The notes under the pieces are model-generated. The model had not been told where the DNA came from, searched no databases, and saw only the letters and a list, made by a program, of their open reading frames with translations. Of a stretch of 64,000 nucleotides of DNA, positions 50,360 to 59,795 are shown piece by piece (positions within the stretch are counted from its first letter, which is position 1; every line of letters starts with the position of its first letter). Made by a program: the position numbers and the translations under genes. This DNA comes from Streptomyces sp. CB00316. GTDB taxonomy: Bacteria; Actinomycetota; Actinomycetes; Streptomycetales; Streptomycetaceae. The stretch is from contig NZ_LIXI01000002.1 in assembly GCF_001905595.1 (NCBI RefSeq), forward strand, positions 496,001 to 560,000, read 5' to 3'.

Positions 50360-52195
50360 TCAGGAAGGGCTGTCCATCCCTGCCAGCACCAGCGGCAGCC
50401 GGGGCGTTCCCTCCGCGGTCACGCGGACGGGGACGCCCCAGTCCTGCTGGTGGACGTGGCAGGCCGGGTACTCGTTGGCCGGGTCGTCGTCGCAGGACGC
50501 CGCCATCGCGGAGACGTGCAGCACGCCCTCGGTGACCCCGTCCGCGAGGACCAGGTCGCGCCCGAGGTCCGTGCCCGCGCCGGAACCCTCGGCCAACAGC
50601 TCGGGCGGGGTGGCGGAGATCAGCAGCCGGGTGGAGGGCCCGTACCGGGTGTCCAGCTTCTGGCCCGCCGGCGCCTGGAAGACCACGTCGAGGCGGAGGG
50701 TGCCCGGGGCGATCTCGGTGGCGGCCCGCTGGGTACGGTGCGCCTGCTCGGCGACGCGTACGGCCTCCTCGGGCAGCCGGAGGCGGGTGAGGCGGTGGCG
50801 GGCGGACTCGACGACGACCAGGTCGCCGTCGACCAGCACCGCGTCGCTGGGCTCGCGGACGTCGGTGGCGAGCGTGGTGACCTCGTCGGACGCGGGGTCG
50901 TAGCGGCGCAGGGCGTGGTTGTACGTGTCCGAGACCGCCACGGAACCGTCGGGCAGCGCGGTCACGCCGATCGGGTGCTGGAGGAGCGCCTGGGCGGCGG
51001 CCCCGTCGCGGTGGCCGAAGTCGAAGAGGCCGGTGCCGACGGCGGTGTGCACATGCTCGTCCCGGTCGACCCAGCGCAGGGCGGAGGTCTCGGAGTCGGC
51101 GACCCAGAGCCGCTCGCCGTCGGCGGAGACCGCGAGCCCGGACGGCTGGGCGAACCAGGCCTCGGCGGCCGGCCCGTCGACCAGGCCCTCGTTGGTGGTC
51201 CCGGCGGCGGCGGTCACGGTCCCGTTCCCGGGGTCGTACGTCCACAGCTGGTGCACGCCCGCCATGGCGATCCACAGCCGGTCGCCGAACCAGGCCAGGT
51301 CCCACGGCGAGGAGAGGTCCACCTCGCGCGCCGGGCCGCTGGTCGCCGTCCCCTGCCACCACTGGCGGCCGGTCCCGGCCAGGGTGCCGGTCACCCCGGT
51401 CGTGAGGTCCAAGGCGCGGATCGCGTGGTTGACGGTGTCCGCGACGGCGACGCGGCCGTCCGGGAGCGCGGCGAGCCCCTGCGGCTCACTGAACCGGGCC
51501 TCCTGCGGACCGCCGTCGTTCAGCCCCCGCTCACCGGTGCCGAAGTGGCGCCGTACGGTCTCGCCGTCCGCGTCCAGCTCGACCAGGCGGTGCCGGGTGG
51601 TGTCGGAGACCAGGAAGCCCCCGTCGGGCAGGAGCAGGGCCTTGCCCGGGAAGCGCAGATGGGTGGCGACGGGCTCGGGCGCCACGTAGGGGCCGTCGCC
51701 CCGGCGGAGCGTGCCCTTGGCCCCGTGCTCGGCCTCCAGCTCCTCGACCAGCTTCTCGATGGCGTGGGCGTGGCCCTCGCCGGCGTGCTGGGCGACGACA
51801 TAGCCCTCGGGGTCGATGACGACGAGCGTCGGCCAGGCCCGTACGGCGTACTGCTTCCAGGTGGCCAGCTCGGGGTCGTCGAGGACCGGGTGGTGGACCT
51901 CGTACCGCTCGACGGCGTCGACGACGGCCTGGTGCTCGGCCTCGTGGACGAACTTCGGCGAGTGGACCCCGATGATCACCACGGTGTCGCGGTGCTTCTC
52001 CTCCAGCTCCCGCAGCTCATCCAGGACGTGCAGGCAGTTCACACAGCAGAACGTCCAAAAATCAACCACAACGCACTTACCTCGCAGGTCGGCGAGGGTC
52101 AGCTCTTTGCCTCCGGTGTTCAGCCAGCCACCCTTGCCGATCAGCTCAGGGGCACGGACACGGGCACGGCGCGGGGCGGGAGAGGCAGCGTTCAT
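50360..52195 (-). CDS. Thioredoxin-like protein with NHL repeats (NHLRC2-like)
   Basis: The product is 611 aa from ATG 52195 (52234 is an alternative; ribosome site weak). The N-terminal ~165 residues are a thioredoxin/AhpC fold with active site FWTFCCVNCLHVL, the CCxxC form of NHLRC2-like proteins. NHL/beta-propeller repeats follow (SDTTRHRLVELDADGETVRRHFGTGERGLNDGG; FSEPQGLAALPDGRVAVADTVNHAIR; LWVADSETSALRWVD). The last ~100 residues are a beta domain ending with CDDDPANEYPACHVHQQDWGVPV. The role is not established; redox plus ligand binding is expected. A degraded copy of its start lies at 52455-52531. Confidence 0.88.
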   Translation of the reverse strand: MNAASPAPRRARVRAPELIGKGGWLNTGGKELTLADLRGKCVVVDFWTFCCVNCLHVLDELRELEEKHRDTVVIIGVHSPKFVHEAEHQAVVDAVERYEVHHPVLDDPELATWKQYAVRAWPTLVVIDPEGYVVAQHAGEGHAHAIEKLVEELEAEHGAKGTLRRGDGPYVAPEPVATHLRFPGKALLLPDGGFLVSDTTRHRLVELDADGETVRRHFGTGERGLNDGGPQEARFSEPQGLAALPDGRVAVADTVNHAIRALDLTTGVTGTLAGTGRQWWQGTATSGPAREVDLSSPWDLAWFGDRLWIAMAGVHQLWTYDPGNGTVTAAAGTTNEGLVDGPAAEAWFAQPSGLAVSADGERLWVADSETSALRWVDRDEHVHTAVGTGLFDFGHRDGAAAQALLQHPIGVTALPDGSVAVSDTYNHALRRYDPASDEVTTLATDVREPSDAVLVDGDLVVVESARHRLTRLRLPEEAVRVAEQAHRTQRAATEIAPGTLRLDVVFQAPAGQKLDTRYGPSTRLLISATPPELLAEGSGAGTDLGRDLVLADGVTEGVLHVSAMAASCDDDPANEYPACHVHQQDWGVPVRVTAEGTPRLPLVLAGMDSPS

Positions 52196-52595
52196 GCGTT
52201 CAAGGGTGCCATCCCTGGATGAGAGGGCTGCCATCAGCACGAAGGCCAGGTCCGGCTGTAATGATCGCCGTCGCCGGACGGGGGCCACGTGGGGACGCTA
52301 CGCGCGTCACTCTGTCAGGCGGGACCAGCCACTCACGGCCCCCACCTTCGGGCAACAGGAACGCCGTAGGGCTCTTCCGGCGCTCGCCCGGCAGGTCTGC
52401 GGGGCCCTCATGGTCCGGAATCACGTCACGCAGGATGCCGACCCGTCCCGCTCCGTCTTCCACCGCCTGTATTGAGCCGGCCGCCCTTGCCGATGAGGTT
52501 CGGGGGCGCGGACACGTGCACGTGATGCCATGCCACCGGTCAACACCGACCCCGCCTGCGCGCATTCCGCCGGGGCCCGGGGGAACCTGTGCCGC
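52196..52595. other. Divergent gap between NHL-thioredoxin and LURP-one genes, with a duplicated relic
   Basis: No complete gene fits here. On the minus strand 52455-52531 recreates the beginning of the adjacent thioredoxin gene (see pseudogene). The rest contains no recognised motif. Confidence 0.6.
52455..52531 (-). pseudogene. Duplicated N-terminus of the NHL-thioredoxin gene, frameshifted
   Basis: The minus strand reads MASRARVRAPE, then after one extra base LIGKGGRLNTGGG. The intact gene has RARVRAPELIGKGGWLNTGGK. So this is a partial copy with a +1 shift, ending before the active-site region. It is likely a leftover of recombination. Confidence 0.7.
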
Positions 52596-53087
52596 ATGAG
52601 ACTTCTCGTACGTGAGCGGCTGTTCGCCATCGGTGACGACTACTGGATCGAGGACACCGAGGGCCGCAAGGTCTTCCTGGTCGACGGCAAGGCCATGCGG
52701 CTGCGCGACACCTTCGAGCTGAAGGACGCCGACGGCCGGGTGCTGGTCGAGCTGCGCCAGAAGCTGATCAGCCTGCGCGACACCATGCTCATCGAGCACG
52801 GCGGCGAGGAGCTGGCCAAAGTCAAGCGCAAGCGGCTGTCGCTGCTCCGCAACCACTACCGGGTGACCCTGGTGGACGGTACGGAGATCGACGTCAGCGG
52901 CAAGATCCTGGACCGCGAGTTCGCCATCGAGTACGACGGTGAGCTGCTGGCCCAGGTCTCACGGCGCTGGCTGACGATCCGGGACACGTACGGCATCGAC
53001 GTGGTCCGTGAGGACGCGGACATCGCGCTGCTCATCGCCGTGTCGATGTGCGTGATCGTGCTGGCGGACAAGGAGAACGAGGACTGA
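52596..53087 (+). CDS. LURP-one-related (LOR/tubby-like) protein
   Basis: The product is 163 aa from ATG 52596 with no strong ribosome site. The beta-rich repeats MRLLVRERLFAIGDDYWIEDTEGRKVFLVDGKAMRLRDTFEL and KLISLRDTMLIEHGGEELAKVKRK match the LURP-one-related family. The C terminus is hydrophobic (IALLIAVSMCVIVLADKEN), as in scramblase-like relatives. The function is unknown in bacteria. It is convergent with the nitrilase-family gene. Confidence 0.85.
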   Translation: MRLLVRERLFAIGDDYWIEDTEGRKVFLVDGKAMRLRDTFELKDADGRVLVELRQKLISLRDTMLIEHGGEELAKVKRKRLSLLRNHYRVTLVDGTEIDVSGKILDREFAIEYDGELLAQVSRRWLTIRDTYGIDVVREDADIALLIAVSMCVIVLADKENED

Positions 53088-53151
53088 CACCGCCCGGTTC
53101 AGCCGTGGCACTCACTGCGAGCAAGCGCCCCAACCCCGTGCAGGGCAGGCC

Positions 53152-53943
53152 TCAGCGCGGTGGCGCGAGCCCCAGGCGCCGGTCCTTCAGCGCCGGGAAC
53201 TGCTCCCTCGTCGCGCCCACCTTCGCCGGGTCGAACTCCACGGTCAGGATCTCCTCGTCCGCCCCGGCCTCGGCGAGCACCTCGCCCCAGGGGTCGACGA
53301 CGATGCTGTGCCCGGCCTGGGGGATGTCGGCGTGGGTGCCCGCCGTGCCGAGGGCGAGGACGTACGCCTGGTTCTCGACGGCACGGGCCTGCGCGAGGAG
53401 CGTCCAGTGGGCGCGGCGGCGCTCGGGCCAGCCCGCGGCCACGACGAGGGTCTCGGCGCCCGCGTCGACGAGCCCGCGGAACTGCTCCGGGAAGCGCAGG
53501 TCGTAACAGGTGGCCAGGCCCAGCGTGGTCTGGGGCAGGACGACGGTCACCAGCTCCTCGCCGGCGCCCATCATGACCGCCTCGCCCTTGTCGAAGCCGA
53601 AGCGGTGGATCTTGCGGTAGACCGCCGAGCGCTCGCCGTCCGGGGTGAAGACCAGCGTGGTGTTGTAGAGGGTGCCGTCCGGCGCACGCTCCACGAACGA
53701 GCCCGCGTGCAGCCAGACCCCGGCCTCGGCGGCCGCCTTGGCCATGACCTCGTGGGTGGGGCCCTGGAGCGGCTCGGCCTCCTGCTCGAAGACGGTGTAG
53801 GCGAACGCCCCGACCGGCCAGAGTTCGGGAAGGACCACCAGGTCGGAGCCGCGCTGGGCGACCACCAGGGAGGCCGCGCGTTCGCGGCGGACCTCGACGG
53901 ATTCGTCCGGGTCTACTGCGATCTGGATGAGGGAGGCGCGCAC
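53152..53943 (-). CDS. Carbon-nitrogen hydrolase (nitrilase superfamily)
   Basis: The product is 263 aa from GTG 53943. The Glu-Lys-Cys triad is visible: VVLPELWPVGAF (Glu), FTPDGERSAVYRKIHRFGFDKGE (Lys) and GLATCYDLRFPEQFR (Cys), followed by VVAAGWPERRRAHWTLLAQARAVENQAYVLA. The size fits omega-amidase or N-carbamoyl-type amidohydrolases; the substrate cannot be told. Confidence 0.92.
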   Translation of the reverse strand: MRASLIQIAVDPDESVEVRRERAASLVVAQRGSDLVVLPELWPVGAFAYTVFEQEAEPLQGPTHEVMAKAAAEAGVWLHAGSFVERAPDGTLYNTTLVFTPDGERSAVYRKIHRFGFDKGEAVMMGAGEELVTVVLPQTTLGLATCYDLRFPEQFRGLVDAGAETLVVAAGWPERRRAHWTLLAQARAVENQAYVLALGTAGTHADIPQAGHSIVVDPWGEVLAEAGADEEILTVEFDPAKVGATREQFPALKDRRLGLAPPR

Positions 53944-54156
53944 ACTACCACCGTCCTGGCATTCGAGCCGTCAACACGGGCCTACGATCGTCACACGAAA
54001 GCACTGCCGGGGTGCCTGCTCGCAGCGTAACTTAGGCGACTGAACCTCCCACGCAGCAAGCAGACAGCAGCCCGCAGACAGCGTCGTCCGTGCCGGCCCG
54101 CCCGCCGGCACTCCCTGCTCTCCAGCCCATGCACCGAAGAACCGCCGAGGGGTCCC

Positions 54157-54981
54157 GTGACCGTCCATCCCAGCCTCCAGACCTACGCCGACTCCGCGAC
54201 TCACTCCATCGAAGCGATAGCCGACCTGGTCAAGCCACTCGCGGAGGGGGAGTGGAACCGCCGCACGCCGTGCCCCGGATGGTCGGTGCGGGACATCGTG
54301 TCGCACGTCATCGGTATGGAGTGCGAGATGCTCGGCGACCCGCGGCCCATCCATACGCTGCCGCGCGACCTCTACCACGTACAGAGCGACTTCGCCCGCT
54401 ACATGGAGATGCAGGTCGACGTCCGGCGCCACCACACCGCTCCGGAGATGACGTCCGAGCTGGAGTACGTCCTCATCCGCCGCGCCCGGCAGCTGCGCAA
54501 CGAGTCCCGCTCTCCCCACGCCACGGTCCGCGCGCCCCTGGGCGCCGAGCAGACCCTCGAAGTGGCGCTCAACATGCGGGCCTTCGACGTCTGGGTGCAC
54601 GAGCAGGACCTGCGGACGACGCTCGGACAGCCGGGCAACCTGGACTCCCCCGGCGCGCACATCACCCGGGACGTCCTGCTCGCCGCGCTGCCGAAGGCGG
54701 TCGCCAAGGACGCGGGCGCACCGGCCAACTCGGCGGTGGTGCTGGACGTGCACGGCCCTCTGGAGTTCCTGCGGACGGTACGGGTCGACGCGGAGGGCCG
54801 CGGCTCGATAGACGGTTCCCCCTCGCTCGGCCCGGCCGTGACCCTGTCGATGGACTGGGAGACGTACGTACGCCTCGCCTGCGGCCGGGTCCGTCCGGCA
54901 GCCGTGGCCGACCGGATCAAGGCCGAGGGCGACCAGGAGCTGGCCACGGCGATCCTGGACCACTTCGCCGTGACTCCGTGA
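54157..54981 (+). CDS. Maleylpyruvate isomerase-family mycothiol-dependent enzyme
   Basis: The product is 274 aa from GTG 54157 (GAGGGG upstream). The MDMPI/DinB-like helical bundle is seen in EGEWNRRTPCPGWSVRDIVSHVIGMECEML (His ligand) and ALNMRAFDVWVHEQDLRTTLG (His-x3-Asp). A C-terminal domain of ~90 residues follows. Relatives are metal-dependent enzymes that use mycothiol, the actinobacterial thiol. The substrate is unknown. It is convergent with the MFS gene. Confidence 0.88.
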   Translation: MTVHPSLQTYADSATHSIEAIADLVKPLAEGEWNRRTPCPGWSVRDIVSHVIGMECEMLGDPRPIHTLPRDLYHVQSDFARYMEMQVDVRRHHTAPEMTSELEYVLIRRARQLRNESRSPHATVRAPLGAEQTLEVALNMRAFDVWVHEQDLRTTLGQPGNLDSPGAHITRDVLLAALPKAVAKDAGAPANSAVVLDVHGPLEFLRTVRVDAEGRGSIDGSPSLGPAVTLSMDWETYVRLACGRVRPAAVADRIKAEGDQELATAILDHFAVTP

Positions 54982-55001
54982 CCCTGTAGTTCCGGCTTTC
55001 C

Positions 55002-55047
55002 CGGCGGCGCCCGCCCCGGAGTTCACGAGCGGGCGGGCGCGCCGCCG
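55002..55047. terminator. Bidirectional hairpin terminator
   Basis: CGGCGGCGCCCGCCC (55002-55016) pairs with 55031-55047 through 15 bp interrupted by a 2-nt bulge, between the MDMPI and MFS genes. Confidence 0.65.
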
Positions 55048-55065
55048 AGCGTTCGGCCGCGCGGG

Positions 55066-56373
55066 TCACGCGGGTACGTGCACGGCCTCCACCCGGCTGA
55101 CCACATGGTGGTCGCGTTCCCTGAGCGCCGCACGGCGGCGCAGCCGCAGGATCTGGGCGACGCCGAGCGCCTCCAGGACGAAGACCGAGGCGAAGGCGGC
55201 CCGGTAGTTGCCGCCCGTGGCGTCCAGCAGCACTCCCACGGCGAACAGCGTCGTCATGGAGGCGATGAACCCGCCCATGTTGACGATCCCCGACGCGGTG
55301 CCCTGACGCTCCGGCGGATTGGCGGGCCGGGCGAAGTCGAAGCCGACCATCGAGGCGGGGCCGCAGGCGCCCAGAACCACGCACAGGACGGTCAGCAGCC
55401 ACATCGGGGTGTGAGCGGCGGGATAGAAGATCGCGCAGGCCCAGAGGAGGGCGGTGGTCGCGACCGTGCCCAGCGCGATGGGGGCCCGCGCCTCGTGGTG
55501 GCGGGCGATGATCTGCCCGTAGACGAGCCCCACCACCATGTTGGAGAGCACCACCAGGGTGAGCAGCGTGCCCGCCGTCCCCCGGCTCAGCCCCTGCGCC
55601 TCGACGAGGAACGGCATCCCCCAGAGCAGCAGGAACACCATCGCCGGGAACTGGGTGGTGAAGTGCACCCACATCCCGAGCCGGGTCCCCGGTTCCCGCC
55701 AGGCGGCAGCGATCTGCCTGCGTACGTACGAGGCGCCCGCGTGCTCGGCGGGCGGCGGCTCGTGGCCCTCCGGGTGGTCCTTCAGGAACAGCAGGAGCGG
55801 GACGAGCACGGCGGCCCCCGCCAGCGAGCTGCCGACGAAGGTCGTCGTCCAGCCGAAGTTGTGCAGGGCCCGCGCGATGAAGAGGGTCGAGACGAGGTTG
55901 CCCGCCATCCCGAACAGCGCGGCGACCTGACCGATCAGCGGCCCGCGCCGGGCGGGGAACCAGCGGCTGCCGAGCCGCAGCACGCTGATGAACGTCATCG
56001 CGTCACCGCAGCCGAGCAGAGCGCGTGCGGCCAGCGCCATGCCGTACGAGGGCGAGAGCGCGAACCCGAGCTGGCCGACCGTGAACAGGACGGCCCCGAT
56101 GGTGAGGACCCGCTTGGTGCCGAGCCGGTCGACCATCAGCCCCACGGGTATCTGCATGCCCGCGTAGACGAGGAGCTGGAGGATGGAGAACGTCGACAGG
56201 GCCGAGGCGTTGACGTCGAACCGGTCGGCGGCGTCGAGACCGGCCACGCCCAGGCTCGTACGGAAGATGATGGCGACGAAGTAGACGGCTACGCCGATGC
56301 CCCAGACCCAGGCGGCCCGCCGCCCCCCGGGTGGATCGCCGGGCAGGGAGAGCGTGGGGACGGCCGAACTCAC
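55066..56373 (-). CDS. MFS transporter
   Basis: The product is 435 aa from GTG 56373. It has twelve predicted helices and MFS signatures GLMVDRLGTKRVLTIGAVLF (loop 2-3) and the block ARALLGCGDAMTFISVLRLGSRWFPARRGPLIGQ; the tail ends DHHVVSRVEAVHVPA. The start overlaps the GntR gene stop by 4 nt (GTGA, 56370-56373), so it is translationally coupled to that regulator. The substrate is unknown; the fold resembles ACS/NNP-type anion symporters. Confidence 0.92.
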   Translation of the reverse strand: MSSAVPTLSLPGDPPGGRRAAWVWGIGVAVYFVAIIFRTSLGVAGLDAADRFDVNASALSTFSILQLLVYAGMQIPVGLMVDRLGTKRVLTIGAVLFTVGQLGFALSPSYGMALAARALLGCGDAMTFISVLRLGSRWFPARRGPLIGQVAALFGMAGNLVSTLFIARALHNFGWTTTFVGSSLAGAAVLVPLLLFLKDHPEGHEPPPAEHAGASYVRRQIAAAWREPGTRLGMWVHFTTQFPAMVFLLLWGMPFLVEAQGLSRGTAGTLLTLVVLSNMVVGLVYGQIIARHHEARAPIALGTVATTALLWACAIFYPAAHTPMWLLTVLCVVLGACGPASMVGFDFARPANPPERQGTASGIVNMGGFIASMTTLFAVGVLLDATGGNYRAAFASVFVLEALGVAQILRLRRRAALRERDHHVVSRVEAVHVPA

Positions 56374-57053
56374 CGGTCCTCACCCCTGACCAGCACCCGC
56401 ACCCGGCTGACGTGACGCCGGACGACCTGCGCGGCCTCCTCGGCGTTCCCGCCCCGGATCGCCTCCAGCAGCTCGCTGTGCTCGGTGATGTTGGCCTCGA
56501 TCCTGCCCGGGTGCGCCTCCATCACCGCGACGCCCATCCGCAACTGGCGGTCGCGCAACTGGTCGTAGAGGCGCGAGAGGATCTCGTTGCCCGCGTGCTT
56601 GACGATCTCGGCGTGGAAACACCGGTCCTTGACGGCCACCGCCGCCAGATCACCGGCCTCCGCCAGCTGCCGCTGCTCCTCCAGGAGCTGTTCGAGCCGC
56701 GCGATCAACTGGGGTGACGCGGGAACAGCTTTACGCGCCGCGAACTCCTCCACCAGCAGCCGGGTCTCCACCACGTCCTTGATCTCCTGCGCGGAGACGG
56801 CGAGCACGAGGGCGCCCTTCTTCGGATAGAGCTTGATCAGCCCCTCGACCTCCAGCCGCAGCAACGCCTCCCGCACGGGCGTCCGCGACACCCCCACCGC
56901 GTCCGCGAGCCCCCCTTCGGTGAGTAGCGTCCCGCCCTCGTAGCGACGGTCCAGGACCGCCTCCTTGATGTGCGCGTAGACGCGCTCGGCGGCAGGCGGC
57001 TGCTTGAGGGAGGTGGTCGTCGGCTGTACGGGGGTGGGGGCTGCGGCAGGCAT
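56370..57053 (-). CDS. GntR-family regulator (FadR/FCD subfamily)
   Basis: The product is 227 aa from ATG 57053; no ribosome site precedes it and TATCTATG lies 10-18 nt upstream, so a leaderless mRNA is likely. The winged helix (VYAHIKEAVLDRRYEGGTLLTEGGLADAVGVSRTPVREALLRLEVEGLIKLYPKKGALV) is followed by an FCD ligand domain (KDRCFHAEIVKHAGNEILSRLYDQLRDRQ; EHSELLEAIRGGNAEEA). It probably controls its coupled MFS gene in response to a carboxylate-like ligand. Confidence 0.92.
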   Translation of the reverse strand: MPAAAPTPVQPTTTSLKQPPAAERVYAHIKEAVLDRRYEGGTLLTEGGLADAVGVSRTPVREALLRLEVEGLIKLYPKKGALVLAVSAQEIKDVVETRLLVEEFAARKAVPASPQLIARLEQLLEEQRQLAEAGDLAAVAVKDRCFHAEIVKHAGNEILSRLYDQLRDRQLRMGVAVMEAHPGRIEANITEHSELLEAIRGGNAEEAAQVVRRHVSRVRVLVRGEDR

Positions 57054-57351
57054 GCGCACAGCATAGATACAACATGCGCGCATGGAGGAGGGGCGTCCGG
57101 ATTCTGGAATCAGTGTCACCCGCCTCCAGTTCCGGAGGCTCCAGCACCCGCAGGATCTCAGGGCCGCCGAGCACTTCATCCCCCTGCCGAATTCCTCGGC
57201 GAACCACTCGCTCCGGCGGCAGACATGTGGTCAAAGTCAAGGCTGCGCAAATTCACCCGTCAGGGAACGCATCCTTTCCCCCGCCCCAGGAGTCTCACCA
57301 CCGAGCGGCACCCTTATGTGGCCGCATATCAGGGGCATTTGGAGCGTTCAG

Positions 57352-58254
57352 TTGAAAATCGAGATCAAGCGCATCAATCGCGTCACCATCACGAGCGCCG
57401 TGGCTCTCACCGCGGGTGCGGTGCTCGCGAGCGGCGCCTTCGCTTCGACGGCACACGCAGCCACTCCGCCGCCGGTTCCGACGATCGTCGCCAAGGGCGG
57501 CTTCGTGATGAACAGCGGCACCGGCACGAGCCTCTTCAGCAAGGCCGCCGACACCCGCCGCTCCACCGGCTCCACCACGAAGATCATGACCGCCCTCGTG
57601 GTGCTCCAGCAGAAGAACGTGGACCTCAGGACCAAGGTCACGATCCAGAAGGCGTACAGCGACTACATCGTCTCGAAGAACGCCTCGTCCGCCCGGCTCA
57701 TCGTCGGCGACAAGGTCACCGTGGGCCAGCTCCTCTACGGCCTGATGCTCCCGTCCGGCTGCGACGCCGCTTACGCGCTGGCCGACAAGTTCGGCACCGG
57801 CACCACCCGCGCGGCCCGCGTGAAGTCGTTCATCGGCAAGATGAACGCCACGGCCAAGACCCTCAAGCTGAAGAACACCAACTTCGACTCGTTCGACGGC
57901 ATAAGCAGTGGGAAGAACTACTCGACCCCCCGCGACCTGACGATCATCGCCCGCCAGGCGATGAAGAACTCCACCTTCCGCACGGTCGTCAAGACCAAGT
58001 CGACGAAGCAGAAGGTCACCACGAAGAGCGGCGGCTACCGCTACATGTCGTGGGCCAACACCAACAAGATGCTCAGCAGCTACAGCGGCGCGCTCGGCGT
58101 GAAGACGGGTTCCGGCCCGACCGCGAAGTACTGCCTGGTCTTCGCCGCGACGCGTAACGGCAAGACGGTCATCGGCACGGTGCTCACGTCGTCCTCCGAG
58201 GCGAACCGCACGGCCGACGCGAAGAAGTTGATGGACTACGGGTTCAAGAAGTAG
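57352..58254 (+). CDS. D-alanyl-D-alanine carboxypeptidase (penicillin-binding, S11-type)
   Basis: The product is 300 aa. TTG 57352 is preferred (GGAG 7 nt upstream); ATG 57316 is an alternative. The signal peptide (KRINRVTITSAVALTAGAVLASGAFASTAHA) is clear. The serine-hydrolase motifs are STTK (RRSTGSTTKIMTALV), SGC (LMLPSGCDAAYAL) and KTG (ALGVKTGSGP). The enzyme trims the terminal D-Ala from peptidoglycan stems outside the membrane. It is followed by a very strong hairpin shared with the bkd operon. Confidence 0.92.
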   Translation: MKIEIKRINRVTITSAVALTAGAVLASGAFASTAHAATPPPVPTIVAKGGFVMNSGTGTSLFSKAADTRRSTGSTTKIMTALVVLQQKNVDLRTKVTIQKAYSDYIVSKNASSARLIVGDKVTVGQLLYGLMLPSGCDAAYALADKFGTGTTRAARVKSFIGKMNATAKTLKLKNTNFDSFDGISSGKNYSTPRDLTIIARQAMKNSTFRTVVKTKSTKQKVTTKSGGYRYMSWANTNKMLSSYSGALGVKTGSGPTAKYCLVFAATRNGKTVIGTVLTSSSEANRTADAKKLMDYGFKK

Positions 58255-58294
58255 CCCGCAGCCGTAGGTACGGCGAAGGGGCCCGGCCCTGATA

Positions 58295-58336
58295 CGCCGG
58301 TGGGCCCGTACGCAACCACGTACGGGCCCACCGGCG
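58295..58336. terminator. 18-bp perfect-stem bidirectional terminator
   Basis: CGCCGGTGGGCCCGTACG (58295-58312) and its exact complement (58319-58336) enclose a 6-nt loop between the convergent carboxypeptidase and E2 genes. Confidence 0.88.
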
Positions 58337-58343
58337 GAACACG

Positions 58344-59783
58344 CTACGCCCAGGTGATCAGGCGCTTCGGCTGTTCCAGGATCGCCGCCACATCGGCCAG
58401 CACCTTGGAGCCCAGCTCCCCGTCGACCAGGCGGTGGTCGAACGACAGGGCCAGCGTGGTGACCTGACGCGGCTTCACCTTGCCCTTGTGGACCCACGGC
58501 TGGAGCTTGATCGCGCCGACGGCCAGGATCGCGGACTCGCCCGGGTTCAGGAGCGGGGTGCCCGTGTCGACGCCGAAGACGCCGACGTTGGTGATCGTCA
58601 CCGTGCCGCCCGCCATCGCCGCCGGGGACGTCTTGCCGTCCCTCGCCGTGGTGACCAGCTCACCCAGGGCCGCCGCGAGCTGCGGCAGCGTCTTGTCGTG
58701 CGCGTCCTTGATGTTCGGCACGATCAGACCGCGCGGCGTGGCCGCCGCGATGCCCAGGTTCACGTAGTGCTTCTGCACGATCTCCTGGTTGGCCTCGTCC
58801 CAGGCCGCGTTGACCTCGGGGTTCCGCTTGATCGCGACCAGGAGGGCCTTGGCGATGACCAGGAGCGGGTTGACCCGCACCCCCGCCATCTCCTTGTCCT
58901 CCTTGAGCTCCGCCACCAGCTTCATCGTGCGCGTCACGTCGACCGTGACGAACTCGGTCACGTGCGGCGCCGTGAAGGCCGATCCGACCATCGCCTGCGC
59001 GATCGCCTTGCGGACTCCCTTGACCGGGATGCGGGTCTCCCTCGCGGAGGCCGCGGCGGCCGGCGCCTCGGTGATCACCGGCTCGGACACCGAGGGCGCC
59101 GGGGCCGAAGGAGCCTCAGCGGCCGCCGGAGCCGCCGCCGCGTGCACGTCCTCGCGGGTGATGATGCCGTCCTTGCCGGTCGGCACCACCGTCGCCAGGT
59201 CGATCCCCAGGTCCTTGGCCAGCTTCCGTACCGGCGGCTTCGCCAGCGGGCGGCCGACCGGAGGGGCGTCGACCAGAGCCTCCGGAACAGCGGGCGCCGG
59301 AGCGCCGTGCCCGTTCAGCTCCGCCTGCACCGCCGCCGCCACCGCAGCGGCCTCGGGAGCGGCGGCCCCCTTGCGCGGGCGGCGCTTGGTCGAGGACTCC
59401 GCGACCCCGTAGCCGACCAGGACCGGCGTACGGCCCTTCGGTTCCTCGGAAACGGGAGCGGCGGCCTCCACCGGCTCCTGCACAGGAGCAGGGGCAGGGA
59501 CCTCGTCACCACTCCCCGGCGCCACGTCCACCGTGATGATCACCTGGCCGACATCGACCGTCGTACCTTCGGAGAAGCGCAGCTCGTGCACCACGCCGTC
59601 GAACGGGATCGGCAGCTCCACAGCCGCCTTCGCCGTCTCGACCTCGCACACGACCTGGCCGTCGGTGACCGTGTCACCGGGCTGGACGAACCACTTGAGG
59701 ATCTCGGCCTCGGTGAGCCCCTCGCCCACGTCGGGCATCTTGAACTCGCGGAAGCGAGCGGACGTCTGTGTCATCGTCGTCAC
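58344..59783 (-). CDS. bkdC: 2-oxoacid dehydrogenase E2 (dihydrolipoyl acyltransferase)
   Basis: The product is about 479 aa from GTG 59783 (GAGGAG upstream; ATG 59774 possible). The lipoyl domain (5-80) has the lipoylated Lys in EVETAKAAVELP. An Ala/Pro linker follows, then the E1/E3-binding domain (PPVRKLAKDLGIDLATVVPTGKDGIITREDV), then the catalytic domain with SFDHRLVDGELGS. It transfers acyl groups to CoA. Gene order E1alpha-E1beta-E2 matches the branched-chain bkdABC operons of Streptomyces, but pyruvate-type complexes have the same layout; the symbol is by analogy. Confidence 0.93.
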   Translation of the reverse strand: MTTMTQTSARFREFKMPDVGEGLTEAEILKWFVQPGDTVTDGQVVCEVETAKAAVELPIPFDGVVHELRFSEGTTVDVGQVIITVDVAPGSGDEVPAPAPVQEPVEAAAPVSEEPKGRTPVLVGYGVAESSTKRRPRKGAAAPEAAAVAAAVQAELNGHGAPAPAVPEALVDAPPVGRPLAKPPVRKLAKDLGIDLATVVPTGKDGIITREDVHAAAAPAAAEAPSAPAPSVSEPVITEAPAAAASARETRIPVKGVRKAIAQAMVGSAFTAPHVTEFVTVDVTRTMKLVAELKEDKEMAGVRVNPLLVIAKALLVAIKRNPEVNAAWDEANQEIVQKHYVNLGIAAATPRGLIVPNIKDAHDKTLPQLAAALGELVTTARDGKTSPAAMAGGTVTITNVGVFGVDTGTPLLNPGESAILAVGAIKLQPWVHKGKVKPRQVTTLALSFDHRLVDGELGSKVLADVAAILEQPKRLITWA

Positions 59784-59795
59784 GACCCCTCTCCT

